Of a stretch of DNA of 64,000 nucleotides, positions 47,997-58,692 are shown one piece after another; the stretch's first letter is position 1, and each line of letters starts with the position of its first letter. A model generated the notes under the pieces. That model saw only the letters and a program-made list of their open reading frames with translations. It ran no database searches and was not told the origin of the DNA. A program made the position numbers and the translations under genes. The stretch comes from JBBROS01 sp963752225 (GTDB taxonomy: Bacteria > Pseudomonadota > Alphaproteobacteria > Acetobacterales > Acetobacteraceae). The DNA is taken from NCBI GenBank assembly GCA_963752225.1, contig CAVVXS010000010.1, positions 244,754 through 308,753 on the forward strand. The letters are read 5' to 3'.

Positions 47997-49223
47997 ATGA
48001 AATCATTCCTGTTGGCCTCGTGTGCCTGCCTCGCCGTCAGCACCGCCGCGGTGGCGGCCGACCCGATCAAGATCGGCATCATCGCCGAGAACTCGGCCAT
48101 CTCCGGCATCGCCATCCCGAACGCGGCGCAGATTGCCGCCGACGAGATCAACGCGAAGGGCGGCGTCGACGGCCGCATGATCGAGATCGTCGCCTACGAC
48201 GACCACAACTCCGCCGCCGACGCCGTCCGCGCCTTCCAGCGCGCCGCGAGCCAGGACAAGGTCGCCGCCGTCATCGCCAGCTACACGAGCGAGGTGGCGC
48301 TGGCGCTCGAGCCGTGGTCCGGCCGCCTGAAGGTGCCGTTCATGACCCCGGGGGCGGCCAGCGACGAGCTCGGCAAGCGCATCCATGCCGACTACGAGCA
48401 CCTGAAATACTCGTTCCACGGCTATCTCGCCTCGGCCTTCCTGGCCCAATCCGTGTGCGACGCGGCAAAGGATCTGCTGGTCGACCAGCTGCACATGAGG
48501 ACGGCGGTGATCTTCAGCGAGGACGCCGCCTGGACCACCCCGCTCGACGCCGGCTACGAGGCGTGCTTGCCGAAGATCGGCATCCAGGTCGTGGACCACA
48601 TCCGGGTCAACCCGGACACCACCGACTTCACGCCCATCTACAACCGCATCGAGGGCAAGAAGCCCGATGTGATGATCACCGGCATCAGCCACGTCGGCGT
48701 GCAACCCACGGTGCAATGGGCGACGCAGCAAGTGCCGATCCCGATGTTCGGCATCTCCTCGCAGGCGACCAGCTCCACTTTCTGGAAGGACACCAACGGT
48801 CAGACCGAGGGCGTGATCCTGCAGCTTGTCGCCTCCGACAGCGTCGCCACCACGCCGAAGACGCTGCCCTTCGCCCAGGCCTACACCAAGAAATACGGGG
48901 TCACCCCGGCCTATACCGGCTACATGACCTATGACGAGGTCTACATCACGGCCGACGCGATCCATCGCGCCGGCGGCACCGATCCCGACAAGATGGTCGC
49001 GGCGCTGGAAAAGACCGACTGGCAGGGCACGGTCGGGCAGATGCGCTTCTTCGGCAAGGACGACCCGTTCACCCACGCGCTGATCTACGGCAAGGACGAC
49101 GTGAGCGGCCTGGTGGTGCAGTGGCAGAACGGCAAGCAGGTGCCGGTCTGGCCGCTCAACCTGAAGGGCGTGGAGAAGATGACCTTCCCGCCCTTCGTCA
49201 AAATCACCGCCGCCGCGAAGTAG
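47997..49223 (+). CDS. Branched-chain amino acid-type ABC substrate-binding protein
   Basis: 408-residue periplasmic binding protein of the LivK/family 6 group. A Sec signal peptide ends ...STAAVAA near residue 21. The mature protein opens DPIKIGIIAENSAISGIAIP with DEINAKGGVDGRMIEIVAYDDHNS, the standard family start, and has ASYTSEVALALEPWSGRLK and GYMTYDEVYITADAIHRAGG. TGAGGAG precedes the ATG at 47997. Such receptors bind amino acids, amides or aromatic acids; downstream permease and ATPase genes complete the importer. Given the amidohydrolase-MFS genes just before, an aromatic acid or amide is a plausible ligand. Confidence 0.92.
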   Translation: MKSFLLASCACLAVSTAAVAADPIKIGIIAENSAISGIAIPNAAQIAADEINAKGGVDGRMIEIVAYDDHNSAADAVRAFQRAASQDKVAAVIASYTSEVALALEPWSGRLKVPFMTPGAASDELGKRIHADYEHLKYSFHGYLASAFLAQSVCDAAKDLLVDQLHMRTAVIFSEDAAWTTPLDAGYEACLPKIGIQVVDHIRVNPDTTDFTPIYNRIEGKKPDVMITGISHVGVQPTVQWATQQVPIPMFGISSQATSSTFWKDTNGQTEGVILQLVASDSVATTPKTLPFAQAYTKKYGVTPAYTGYMTYDEVYITADAIHRAGGTDPDKMVAALEKTDWQGTVGQMRFFGKDDPFTHALIYGKDDVSGLVVQWQNGKQVPVWPLNLKGVEKMTFPPFVKITAAAK

Positions 49224-49250
49224 CTTGGCCGGAGTGGGACGGCGCGGGCG

Positions 49251-50123
49251 ATGACGCTCGCGCTGCAGATCCTGATCGACGGGTTCGCGATCAGTGCGCT
49301 GTATGGGCTGGGTGCGGTCGGGTTCACGCTGATGTTCGGCGTGTCGGGCGTGCTCAATTTGGCGCATGGCGGCACCATGCTGGTGGCCGCCGTGGTCGCC
49401 TGGTGGGTGGCCGACCAGGCCGGCGCCTATGGCGGCGCACTGGCCGGGTTGGCGGCCGGCATCGCCTGCGCTTTCGTCACCTACTTCGCCATCGTCCGCC
49501 CGATCCAGCGCAGCCCGGCCATCCCCGGCGAGGAAAAGGAGATCTTCGTGCTCACCGGCACCTTGCTGTGGGGCATCATGATCCAGGAAGCGGTGGCCTA
49601 TCTCACCACCACCAGCCCGCATACCGTGCGGCCGCTGATCGCCGGCGTCGTCGACCTCGCCGGGGTGCGCACGCCCACCAACGAGCTGCTGACGGCGGCG
49701 ATCTGCTGGGCGGCGATCGGCCTGCTCTGGGTGCTGATCAACCGCACCCAGACTGGCAAGGCGCTGCTGGCGGCGTCGATCAATCCGCGCGGCCTGACCT
49801 TGCTGGGCTATGAGCTGTCGAGCATCCACCTGCTGGTGTGGGCCATCTACGGCGTGCTGGCCGGGGTCGCCGGCGTGCTGCTCGGCACGTTCCTCGGCGT
49901 CAGCTCCGACAACGCCGGCACGCTGACGGCCAGCGCCTTCTCGATCGTCGTGCTGGGCGGCTTGGGCAGCGTGTCCGGCTCGTTGGTCGCCGCCTATGCG
50001 GTCGGCTACTTGGAAACCATGACCGCCTATCTGGTGAACCCGTCGCTGCGGACAATTCCGTCGCTGCTGTTGCTGGTTGCGGTCGTTTACGTGCGGCCGC
50101 AGGGCCTGTTGGGACGCCGATGA
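49251..50123 (+). CDS. Branched-chain-type ABC permease LivH
   Basis: 290-residue inner-membrane permease of the LivH family, with about eight spans. LQILIDGFAISALYGLGAVG is the start, GVSGVLNLAHGGTMLVAAVV the conserved first loop, and LGGLGSVSGSLVAAYAVGYLE the C-terminal signature. NRTQTGKALLAASINPRGLTLLG is the ATPase-docking loop. ATG 49251 begins 27 bases after the binding-protein stop, and the stop overlaps livM (ATGA). Confidence 0.92.
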   Translation: MTLALQILIDGFAISALYGLGAVGFTLMFGVSGVLNLAHGGTMLVAAVVAWWVADQAGAYGGALAGLAAGIACAFVTYFAIVRPIQRSPAIPGEEKEIFVLTGTLLWGIMIQEAVAYLTTTSPHTVRPLIAGVVDLAGVRTPTNELLTAAICWAAIGLLWVLINRTQTGKALLAASINPRGLTLLGYELSSIHLLVWAIYGVLAGVAGVLLGTFLGVSSDNAGTLTASAFSIVVLGGLGSVSGSLVAAYAVGYLETMTAYLVNPSLRTIPSLLLLVAVVYVRPQGLLGRR

Positions 50124-51039
50124 GGATCGTGCTGGCGTGCGTGGTGGCGCTCCTGCTGCTCGCCGGGCTGCCGTTCGTGGTGTCGGCCTATGTGCTCGGC
50201 CTGCTGACGCTCGCCTACTATTTCGGCGTGTTCGCGATGTCGTGGGACCTGCTGTTCGGCTTTGCCGGTGAGGTCAATTTCGGCCCCACCTTCCTGGTTG
50301 GGCTCGGCGCGTACGGCGCCGGGCTGCTGAACAGCGAGGCAGGTTGGCCGGTGCCGGCCTGCGTCGCCGGCGGCGCGGCGCTCGCGGTGGTGGGCGGCCT
50401 GCTGCTGGCGCTGCCGGCGTTGCGGCTGCGCGGCCCGTATTTCGGCCTCGTCACCCTGGTCGCGGTGCTGCTGCTGATGCAGGCGGTGACGATCGGCGCG
50501 CACTGGACCGGGGGTGAGATCGGGCTCTCCTTGCCGGACGTGCTGTCGATCGATGAGACCACCAATTACTGGATCGCGCTCGCCTTCATGGGCGTCTCCG
50601 GCTTGGCACTGCTGCTGCTGTCGCGCTCGCCGGTCGGCCTCATCCTGCAGGCCTGCGGCCAGGACCCGGTCGAGGCGGCGGCGCTCGGCTTCAACGTCAG
50701 CAAGCACAAGCTGGCCGCCTTCTGCGTCAGCGCGCTGTTCAGTGGCCTGTCCGGGGCGATGCTGGTGTTTTATTTCGGCACCGTCTCCCCCGGTACCGTG
50801 ATCGACATCGCGGTCGGCGTGCAGGTGATCATCGCCGCCGTGCTGGGTGGGCGCCGCACAATCATCGGCGCGGCGATCGGCGCCGTGTTCCTGATCGTCG
50901 CCGGCGAGCTGCTGCGGCCCCTCGGCCAGCTCTCCACCTTCGTCGTTTCGGCCGTCGCCTTGGCGGTGATCCTGTTCTTCCCCGACGGGCTGCTCGGCTA
51001 CGTGCTGCACCGCCGGGACCGGGCCGAGGGAACCGGCGC

Positions 51040-51043
<4 letters not shown>
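50120..51043 (+). CDS. Branched-chain-type ABC permease LivM
   Basis: 307-residue permease partner of LivH, with about eight spans. MSWDLLFGFAGEVNFGPTFLVGLGAYGAGL and RLRGPYFGLVTLVAVLLLMQ are LivM hallmarks, and ACGQDPVEAAALGFNVSKHKLAAF is the coupling loop. ATG 50120 overlaps the livH TGA, and its own TGA overlaps the TTG of the fused ATPase gene (TTGA). Length is on the short side but complete. Confidence 0.92.
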
Positions 51044-52503
<1,460 letters not shown>

Positions 52504-52602
52504 CCCGAGGCTCCTGGCGGCTCCCGCGCTTGACCCGGTTCGCGCCCTGCCCACAGGATGACCCGGCACGCGGCCCGCGAGAGGCCGCGGCGGAGGACGT
52601 GA

Positions 52603-53631
52603 ATGCGCCGGCGCACCTTGATGACCACCGCCCTGGCCGCCCCCTTGCTGGCGGCCGGCGCCGCCCGGGCACAGGATGCGCTGCTGGACGCGGCCCGGCG
52701 CGAAGGCGGCCTGTCCTGGTTCAACGGCTACATCGGCGACACCGTGGCGCAGGACATGGTCGGCCGCTTCGAGCGCGCCTTTCCCGGCGTGCGCCTGTCC
52801 ACGGTCCGCTCCACCTCGCAGGTGGCGTTCCAGCGGCTGCGCCAGGACCAGCAAGCTGGGCTGCACAATTGCGACGTCTACAGCAGCAGCGACATCTCCC
52901 ACTTCGACGACCTCGCGCGCGAGCGGCGGCTGCTGGACTACACCCCGGCGAACGCGGCCAAGATCCAGCCGGCCTTGCGCGGCAAGACGCTGTATGTCGA
53001 GGGCCAATACTACCCGGCGCTGATCTCGATGATGGCGCTCGCCTACAACAGCAAGCAGGTCAGCGCCGCCGAAGCCCCGAAAGCCTGGCCCGACCTGCTT
53101 GACCCGCGCTGGCGCGGCAAGCTCGCCGTCGGGCATCCCGGCTTCAGCGGCTATGCCGGCACCTGGGCGGTGCTGATGCGGCAGATGTACGGGGACGAGT
53201 TCTTTTCCGCGCTCGCCGCCAACAAGCCGCTGGTCGGCCGCTCGTCAAACGACAGCGTGACCCAACTGAACGCCGCCGAACGGATCGTCGCCGCCGCCCC
53301 CGCCTACGTCGCGATCGAGAGCGGGCGGCGCGGCAACCCGATCGTGGTCAACTACCCGACCGACGGCGCGCTGCTGATGTGCTCGCCCGCCGCCATCATG
53401 GCCGACGCGCCGCACCCGGCGGCGGCCAAGCTGTTCATCGAATGGCTGCTCGGCCCGGACAACTCCGCCCTGCTGGTGCAGCAAGGTGCGGTGCCGATCA
53501 ATGCCGACGTGCCCGCTGCCCCCGACACGCCGGAGCTCGCCAGCATCAAGACGAGACGCCCGACCGTGGCCGAGATCGTGCAAGGCATCCCGGACGCCAC
53601 CGATCTCTGGCGCGACCAGCTCGGTGGATAG
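52603..53631 (+). CDS. ABC transporter substrate-binding protein (ferric/thiamine-like family), copy 1
   Basis: 342-residue exported binding protein of the SBP_bac_1/6-like family. The signal peptide MRRRTLMTTALAAPLLAAGA ends at ARA near residue 22. The mature part has LLDAARREGGLSWFNGYIGD, FERAFPGVRLSTVRSTSQVAFQRL and LLDPRWRGKLAVGHPGFSGYAG, common to the family that also includes ferric-binding proteins. The paired tyrosines that bind iron are not evident, so the cargo is open. ATG 52603; its end overlaps the permease start by 8 bases. Closely related in sequence to the second binding protein at 55388. Confidence 0.9.
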   Translation: MRRRTLMTTALAAPLLAAGAARAQDALLDAARREGGLSWFNGYIGDTVAQDMVGRFERAFPGVRLSTVRSTSQVAFQRLRQDQQAGLHNCDVYSSSDISHFDDLARERRLLDYTPANAAKIQPALRGKTLYVEGQYYPALISMMALAYNSKQVSAAEAPKAWPDLLDPRWRGKLAVGHPGFSGYAGTWAVLMRQMYGDEFFSALAANKPLVGRSSNDSVTQLNAAERIVAAAPAYVAIESGRRGNPIVVNYPTDGALLMCSPAAIMADAPHPAAAKLFIEWLLGPDNSALLVQQGAVPINADVPAAPDTPELASIKTRRPTVAEIVQGIPDATDLWRDQLGG

Positions 53632-55360
53632 CGCGCCGCCGATCCTGACGGCGGGCGCGGCGCCGCCCACCGCCCTTCGCTGGCGCTTGGACGGCTGGAC
53701 GGTCGCCGCGCTGGTGCTGGCCGCCGTGCTGGCGTTCCTGGTGCTGAACCCGGTGCTGCGGTTGCTCGTCAGCAGCTTCACCCCCGCCCGCGGCGGCGGC
53801 TGGACCCTTGCGAATTACGTCTTCGCCGCCAGCCGGCCGCGCTACATCCAGGCGTTCTGGACCACGATGGAGCTGGGCGCGGCGGTGACCGCGATCTGCC
53901 TGGTGCTGGCCGTGCCGCTCGCCTGGATGGTGTCGCGCACCGACATGCCGGCCAAAGGCACGGTCCGCATGCTGGTGCTCGCGTCGTTCGTGATGCCGCC
54001 CTACCTCGGCGCGATCGGCTGGATCCTGCTGGCCGGACCCAATGCCGGCTGGCTCAACATCGCCTGGCGCGCGGCGAGCGGCGCCGCCGACCCGCTGTTC
54101 AACATCTACAGCTTCGGCGGCCTCGCCTTCGTCATCGCGCTCTACACCTTTCCGTTCCTGTTCGTGTTCGTGTCCGGCGCGCTCGACGTGGTGTCGTCGG
54201 AGATGGAGGACGCCGCCAACATCCTCGGCGCCGGCACCTGGCGCACCGCACGCCGGGTCACGTTGCCGCTGGTGCTGCCGGCGCTGCTGGCGGGCGGCAT
54301 CATCACCTTCCTCGAAACCATCAGCCTGGTCGGCACCCCGGCGCTGATCGCGCTGCCGGCTCGGATCAACGTCGTCACCACGCAGTTGATGCAGTTCTTC
54401 AGCCCGCCGCTCCGCGCCGAGGTGGCCGCCGCCTACACCGTGCCGCTGCTGGCGGTGACGGTGCTGCTCTATCTGCTGCAGCAGCGTCTGCTGCGGCGGA
54501 AAGGCTTCGTCACCTTGGGCGGCAAGGGCGGCGAGCGGCGGATGATCTGCCTGGGCGCCTGGCGCTGGCTGGCGCTGGCGTGGTCGGCGGGGATCGTGCT
54601 GCTGGCCCTGGTGCTGCCGAGCCTCGTGCTGGCGCAGGCGGCCTTCGCCAAGGCTTGGGGCAGGGGATTCCGGCTCGACAACCTCACGCTCGACAACTTC
54701 GCCTACTTGCTGTTCCGCCACCCCGGTGCCCGCGGCTCGATCGTCAACTCCTTCACCTATGCCGGTGCCGCAGCGACCATCGCCATGCTGCTCGCGGTCG
54801 GCATCGCCTATGTCGTCAGCAGGCAGCTGGTGCGGTTCTCCAGCGTGCTCAGCGTGCTGTGCATGACGCCGTTCGTGATCCCCGGGATCGTGTTGGCGAT
54901 CGCTTTCTACGGCGCCTACGCCCCGCCGCCGTTCTCGCTGTACGGCACCGGGCTGATCATGGTGCTGGCCTTCACCACGCGCTTCCTGCCAGTCGGCTAT
55001 TCCAGCGTGTCGGCGTCGATGCGCAGCATCAACCCGGAGATGGAGGAGGCGGTGCGCATCCTGGGCGGCGGCCGCGGCCTCGCGATCCGCCGGGTGATCG
55101 CGCCGCTGATGCAGCGCAGCCTGGTCGGCGCCTGGCTGCTGGTGTTCATCCCCGCCAGCCGCGAGCTCAGCACGGCCATGTTCCTTTACGGCCCGACCAC
55201 GCGGCCGATGTCGATCATGCTGCTCGACCTCAGCGAGGAGGGCAATTTCGAGCTGCTGGCCGCACTGGGGTTCCTGCTGCTGGCGGCGACGTTCGCCATC
55301 GTGGCGATCGGCATGGCGCTGGTCGGGCGGGACTTCATGCTGAGGCGCAGCCGTGACTAG
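53624..55360 (+). CDS. Two-domain ABC permease (FbpB/ThiP-like)
   Basis: 578-residue inner-membrane permease made of two fused halves of about six spans each. The first half has EMEDAANILGAGTWRTARRVTLPLVLPALL as its EAA loop (near 190-220); the second has PEMEEAVRILGGGRGLAIRRVIAPLMQ (near 475-500). Such double permeases serve iron, thiamine, phosphonate and polyamine importers. It starts with GTG 53624, overlapping the stop of the preceding binding-protein gene by 8 bases; the upstream in-frame frame is a shadow. The following binding-protein gene starts 28 bases later. Confidence 0.92.
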   Translation: MDSAPPILTAGAAPPTALRWRLDGWTVAALVLAAVLAFLVLNPVLRLLVSSFTPARGGGWTLANYVFAASRPRYIQAFWTTMELGAAVTAICLVLAVPLAWMVSRTDMPAKGTVRMLVLASFVMPPYLGAIGWILLAGPNAGWLNIAWRAASGAADPLFNIYSFGGLAFVIALYTFPFLFVFVSGALDVVSSEMEDAANILGAGTWRTARRVTLPLVLPALLAGGIITFLETISLVGTPALIALPARINVVTTQLMQFFSPPLRAEVAAAYTVPLLAVTVLLYLLQQRLLRRKGFVTLGGKGGERRMICLGAWRWLALAWSAGIVLLALVLPSLVLAQAAFAKAWGRGFRLDNLTLDNFAYLLFRHPGARGSIVNSFTYAGAAATIAMLLAVGIAYVVSRQLVRFSSVLSVLCMTPFVIPGIVLAIAFYGAYAPPPFSLYGTGLIMVLAFTTRFLPVGYSSVSASMRSINPEMEEAVRILGGGRGLAIRRVIAPLMQRSLVGAWLLVFIPASRELSTAMFLYGPTTRPMSIMLLDLSEEGNFELLAALGFLLLAATFAIVAIGMALVGRDFMLRRSRD

Positions 55361-55387
55361 GGCCGGACGCGCGAATAGGAGAGATCG

Positions 55388-56413
55388 ATGCTGAGCCGAC
55401 GCCTGCTGTTCCCCACCATCGCCGCCGGCGCCATGGCCGCGCGCGTGGCTCGCGCCGACATCCCGGCGCTGGCCGAAGCCGCGCGCAAGGAAGGTGCGGT
55501 CAGTTGGTACACCGCCCATACCGACGGCGAAACGGCGCAACTCACCGCCGACCTGTTCGAGCGCACCTACCCCGGCATCAAGGTCAGCTTGATCCGCACC
55601 ACCGCACAGGTCGCCTACCAGCGGCTGCTGCAGGACATCAAGAACGGCATCGCCAATTGCGACGTGTTCAGCTCGACCGATCTGGGCCACGACGCCGCGC
55701 TCGAGGCAGACGGCAAGTTCCTCCGCTGGACTCCCGAAGGCGGCGCCTCGCTGCAACCGCAGTTCCGCGACCTCGATTCCGGCGGCACCTATTACGCCAC
55801 CCTGTCCGAGCTGGTGCTGCCGATCTATCACACCGGCCGGGTCAAGGCGGCCGAGGCGCCGCAGCGCTGGCCGGACTTCCTCGACCCGAAATGGTGCAAC
55901 CAGGTTGCCGTCGGCCACCCCGCCTATAGCGGCACCGTCGGTACCTGGGTGCTGACGATGCGCAAGCTCTATGGCTGGGAGTACTTCGAGAAACTCGAGG
56001 CGAACAAGCCGCTGATCGGCCGCTCGGTCAACGACGCGGTCGGCGTGGTCAACTCCGGCGAGCGCATCGTGGCCGTGGGTCCGATGGGGCTCAGCCAGGT
56101 GCAGGCGGCGCGCGGCAACCCGATCGGCCTCGTCTACCCGTCCGATGGCGCCGCGATCATCGTCTCGCCCTCGGCGGTGATGGCCAACGCGCCGCACCCC
56201 AACGCCGCCCGGCTGTATGTCGAGTTCCTGCTCAGCGAGCCGCACGCCAAGCTGTCGGCCGAGGCGCATCGCGTGCCGGTGCGGACCGGCACGCCGGTGG
56301 TGCCGGGCCACCGGCCGCTGTCGGACGTGAAAGTGGTCCGCCTGTCGACCAACGAGATCGTCCAAGGCATTCCCGAGGTGATCGAACAATGGCGCGACAC
56401 CTTTGGCAGCTGA
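55388..56413 (+). CDS. ABC transporter substrate-binding protein, copy 2
   Basis: 341-residue second receptor of the same importer. The signal peptide MLSRRLLFPTIAAGAMAARV ends at ARA near residue 23. It shares with copy 1 the strings AARKEGAVSWY, SLIRTTAQVAYQRLLQDI, NCDVFSSTDLGHD, FLDPKWCNQVAVGHPAYSGTVGTW and EIVQGIPEVIEQWRDTFG, so the pair arose by duplication. Divergent positions include the ligand-facing SGGTYYATLSELVLPIYHT region, where copy 1 reads VEGQYYPALISMMALAYNS, consistent with different but related ligands. GGAGAG precedes ATG 55388. Its end overlaps the ATPase start by 11 bases. Confidence 0.9.
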   Translation: MLSRRLLFPTIAAGAMAARVARADIPALAEAARKEGAVSWYTAHTDGETAQLTADLFERTYPGIKVSLIRTTAQVAYQRLLQDIKNGIANCDVFSSTDLGHDAALEADGKFLRWTPEGGASLQPQFRDLDSGGTYYATLSELVLPIYHTGRVKAAEAPQRWPDFLDPKWCNQVAVGHPAYSGTVGTWVLTMRKLYGWEYFEKLEANKPLIGRSVNDAVGVVNSGERIVAVGPMGLSQVQAARGNPIGLVYPSDGAAIIVSPSAVMANAPHPNAARLYVEFLLSEPHAKLSAEAHRVPVRTGTPVVPGHRPLSDVKVVRLSTNEIVQGIPEVIEQWRDTFGS

Positions 56414-57509
56414 TGGCGGCATCCCGCCCGAGGCCGGGCTGTCGAAGCTGGTGCTGGACGGGCTGGGCAAGCGGTTTGGAACCTCCCAGGCGGTCCAGGA
56501 CGTGCGGCTATCGCTGCGGGACGGGGAGTTCGTGTCGCTGCTCGGCCCGTCGGGCTGCGGCAAGACCACCACCCTGCGCATGATCGCCGGGTTCATCGAG
56601 CCGAGCGAAGGGCGCATCGCCATGAACGGCGCCGTCCTGTCGCAGCCCGGCCGCGTGGTGCCGCCGGAACGGCGTGGCATGAGCATGATCTTCCAGAGCT
56701 ACGCCATCTGGCCGAACATGACCGTCGGCGAGAACGTCGCCTTCGGCTTGCAGGTGCGCAAGCGGCCCGGCGACGAGATCCGCCGCCGGGTCGCCGCGAT
56801 CCTGGATGTCGTGCAGCTGCGCCACCTGATCGACCGCTACCCGGCCGAACTCTCCGGCGGGCAGCAGCAGCGCGTGTCCCTGGCGCGGGCGATCGTGATC
56901 GAGCCGGAGGTGCTCCTGCTGGACGAGCCGCTGTCGAACCTGGACGCCAACCTGCGCGAAGAGATGCGGTTCGAGATCCGCCGCCTGCATGACGAGTTCC
57001 GCATCACCACCGTCTACGTCACCCACGACCAGAGCGAGGCGATGGTGACGTCCGACCGCATCGTGGTGATGAATGCCGGCCGGATCGAGCAGGTGGACGA
57101 CCCGGTGTCGCTTTACACCCGGCCGCAGACGCGCTTCGTGGCGGGCTTCATCGGCCGCACCAATTTCCTCGACGGCGCCGCGGCGGCGGGGCAGATCGTC
57201 TTTCCCGGCGCAACCGTCCCCGCGTCAGCGCTGGGCCGCGCGGTGCCGGACGGCCCGGTGTCGTTCTCGGTGCGGCCCGGCGCCATCGCCTTGGACGACC
57301 CATCCGGCGACCCCGGCGCGTGGTGGCATTTCGAGGGGGTCGTGGCCGAACGGGCCTATCTCGGCGAGCATTGGGACTATGTCGTGCGGCTCGCGGGCAC
57401 CGCGACGACGCTGCGCGTGACGGCGCCGCCCGCACGCGTGCTGGCTGTCGGCGACGCGGTCTGGCTCCGCATCGACCCGCGCACCGCCGCACAGGTGCCG
57501 CCCGAATGA
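56403..57509 (+). CDS. ABC transporter ATPase with TOBE domain (FbpC/PotA-like)
   Basis: 368-residue ATPase. The catalytic domain (about 15-245) has Walker A GPSGCGKTT, Q-loop MIFQSYAIWPNMTV, signature LSGGQQQRVSLARAI, Walker B LLLDEPLSNLDANL and switch TVYVTHDQSEAMV. The C-terminal part (about 255-365) is a TOBE-like domain (VSFSVRPGAIALDDPSG, GTATTLRVTAPPARVLAVGDAVWLRI). This length and architecture fit ferric, polyamine or phosphonate importers. The start is TTG 56403; no in-frame ATG exists before the Walker A region. It completes the importer begun at 52603. Confidence 0.92.
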   Translation: MAADGGIPPEAGLSKLVLDGLGKRFGTSQAVQDVRLSLRDGEFVSLLGPSGCGKTTTLRMIAGFIEPSEGRIAMNGAVLSQPGRVVPPERRGMSMIFQSYAIWPNMTVGENVAFGLQVRKRPGDEIRRRVAAILDVVQLRHLIDRYPAELSGGQQQRVSLARAIVIEPEVLLLDEPLSNLDANLREEMRFEIRRLHDEFRITTVYVTHDQSEAMVTSDRIVVMNAGRIEQVDDPVSLYTRPQTRFVAGFIGRTNFLDGAAAAGQIVFPGATVPASALGRAVPDGPVSFSVRPGAIALDDPSGDPGAWWHFEGVVAERAYLGEHWDYVVRLAGTATTLRVTAPPARVLAVGDAVWLRIDPRTAAQVPPE

Positions 57510-57546
57510 CACGGCCCGGCCCGGCCCGGCCCGGCGTCGAACCCGC

Positions 57547-57831
57547 TCAGCGCGAGAGGTGGATCACGCTGCCGTAGCGCTCGAATGCGAAGGTCAGCGC
57601 GACGACCATCGCCGTCGTGCCGGTGAATGTGGTCGAACCCTCGTCGTCACAGCTCACATCGCCCGGCGGCTCGACGATCCATTGCTCGCCATCCTGCCGG
57701 GGGTAGACCCGCGCGGGTTGCCGCCGCGTGTCGGTGAGGTCGCCCACCTCAGCGCCGCCCAGCAAGCGAGGGCCCAGGTCGCGATGGTTCAAAGCCTGCA
57801 GGATGGCGGTTGGCACGATACAGGGTTCCAT
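57547..57831 (-). CDS. Small hypothetical protein (94 residues)
   Basis: I do not recognise it. A soluble frame of 94 residues starting MEPCIVPTAILQALNHRDLG and ending ALTFAFERYGSVIHLSR, with a dense beta-like middle. There is no clear ribosome site before ATG 57831. It lies between the ABC ATPase gene (convergent) and another unknown gene on the same strand 47 bases upstream. The uninterrupted frame and lack of a better gene on the opposite strand are the main support. Confidence 0.42.
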   Translation of the reverse strand: MEPCIVPTAILQALNHRDLGPRLLGGAEVGDLTDTRRQPARVYPRQDGEQWIVEPPGDVSCDDEGSTTFTGTTAMVVALTFAFERYGSVIHLSR

Positions 57832-57878
57832 GGAAGCAGTGGCCGGTCGAGGACATCGGATTCATCGATGTTCCTCGG

Positions 57879-58367
57879 TCAGTAGTTGCTGGTGGGGAAG
57901 TTGGAGTCGTCGATCGCCGTGGCGCCGGCAGCGCCGTCGGCGACACGGAGCACACTGACGGGCTGGGCGGCGCCGTCCGCTCGGCCTGCGTCGTCGCCCC
58001 CGCCCGTCCGCCGCTCGGCACCGTGCTTCGGCCGCCGCGTCGCGGCGCCGGCGGCTCGGGACGCGATCGCGGCCACCACCGGGAGCAACGCCGTCCGCAA
58101 TTCCTCGCCTGTGCGGAAGACGCCGATCGGCGTGGCGTCGGCCGACAGCACGGCCGCGCCGCGGCTGTCCGCCGTCAGCACCAGCCAGTCGTTGCCGCAC
58201 CCGGAGGCCGGCGCCAGCCGGGCCGACTGGTCCGCATTGTGGTCCTCGAAGAACTCGACCAGGACGGGGAACTGGTAGCACAGGCCGATCAGCGCCTGCC
58301 GCACGTCGTCGGGGAAGCGGCGCGGGGTCCAGGGCCGCAGCTGGAAATGCAGCAGCTTCGCGGTCAT
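57879..58367 (-). CDS. Hypothetical protein of 162 residues
   Basis: I do not recognise the family. It opens MTAKLLHFQLRPWTPRRFPD and looks like a compact alpha/beta domain to about residue 110 (NDWLVLTADSRGAAVLSADATPIGVFRTGEEL). The last 50 residues are charged and Gly/Ala-rich, likely disordered. There is no signal peptide. The ATG at 58367 begins the organised part; the 26 in-frame residues before it look like leader sequence. The following small hypothetical may be co-transcribed. Confidence 0.6.
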   Translation of the reverse strand: MTAKLLHFQLRPWTPRRFPDDVRQALIGLCYQFPVLVEFFEDHNADQSARLAPASGCGNDWLVLTADSRGAAVLSADATPIGVFRTGEELRTALLPVVAAIASRAAGAATRRPKHGAERRTGGGDDAGRADGAAQPVSVLRVADGAAGATAIDDSNFPTSNY

Positions 58368-58584
58368 ATCCGGCGCTCCCGCCCGATCGAGCAAAAGAGG
58401 GGCACGTTCACCGCTCGACCGGCAACGTGCGGCACGGCGCGGCAAGGCAATTCGGCTTGGGTAGGCGGGGCAGCCACAGTTGGAACGCGTCCTTCGACAT
58501 TCGCATCACCCGTAGACCACACCCGGCCGCCAGCTTTTACCCACGAAGGGTTAGAAATTGCTGAAGACCGGACGACATGCGTTG

Positions 58585-58692
58585 CTCGAGAGCACGTCCC
58601 GAGCCGATCGGCTCGGGAGTAGTGCTCTAGAATCGAATGGATTGAGCAACTTACTCCGAGCGAACTGATCCGGTTCGGTCGGATGTTGCTCT
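58585..58692 (-). repeat. Two tandem related hairpins after the ABC_sub_bind gene
   Basis: Hairpin 1: AGAGCAC (58589-58595) pairs with GTGCTCT (58622-58628), with an inner perfect stem CCCGAGCC / GGCTCGGG around GATC (58598-58617). Hairpin 2: GAGCAAC (58644-58650) pairs with GTTGCTC (58685-58691), with an inner CGAAC/GTTCG stem. On the minus strand both begin CTAGAGCA and both have GATC in the middle, so they are copies of one element. Hairpin 2 begins at the stop codon of the upstream gene. The region 58368-58690 holds no other gene. Confidence 0.75.

Noticed and set aside
48003..49829. 608-residue minus-strand frame
   Set aside because: Antisense to the binding protein and livH; no recognisable motif.
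53546..56686. 1046-residue minus-strand frame
   Set aside because: It is antisense to an ABC permease, a binding protein and part of the ATPase gene. It is rich in Arg, His, Gln and Asp with no domain, as expected for a shadow.
57511..57535. Short GGCCC pentamer run between the ATPase and the small hypothetical
   Set aside because: About four copies of a simple GC motif, common by chance in DNA this GC-rich; no function suggested.
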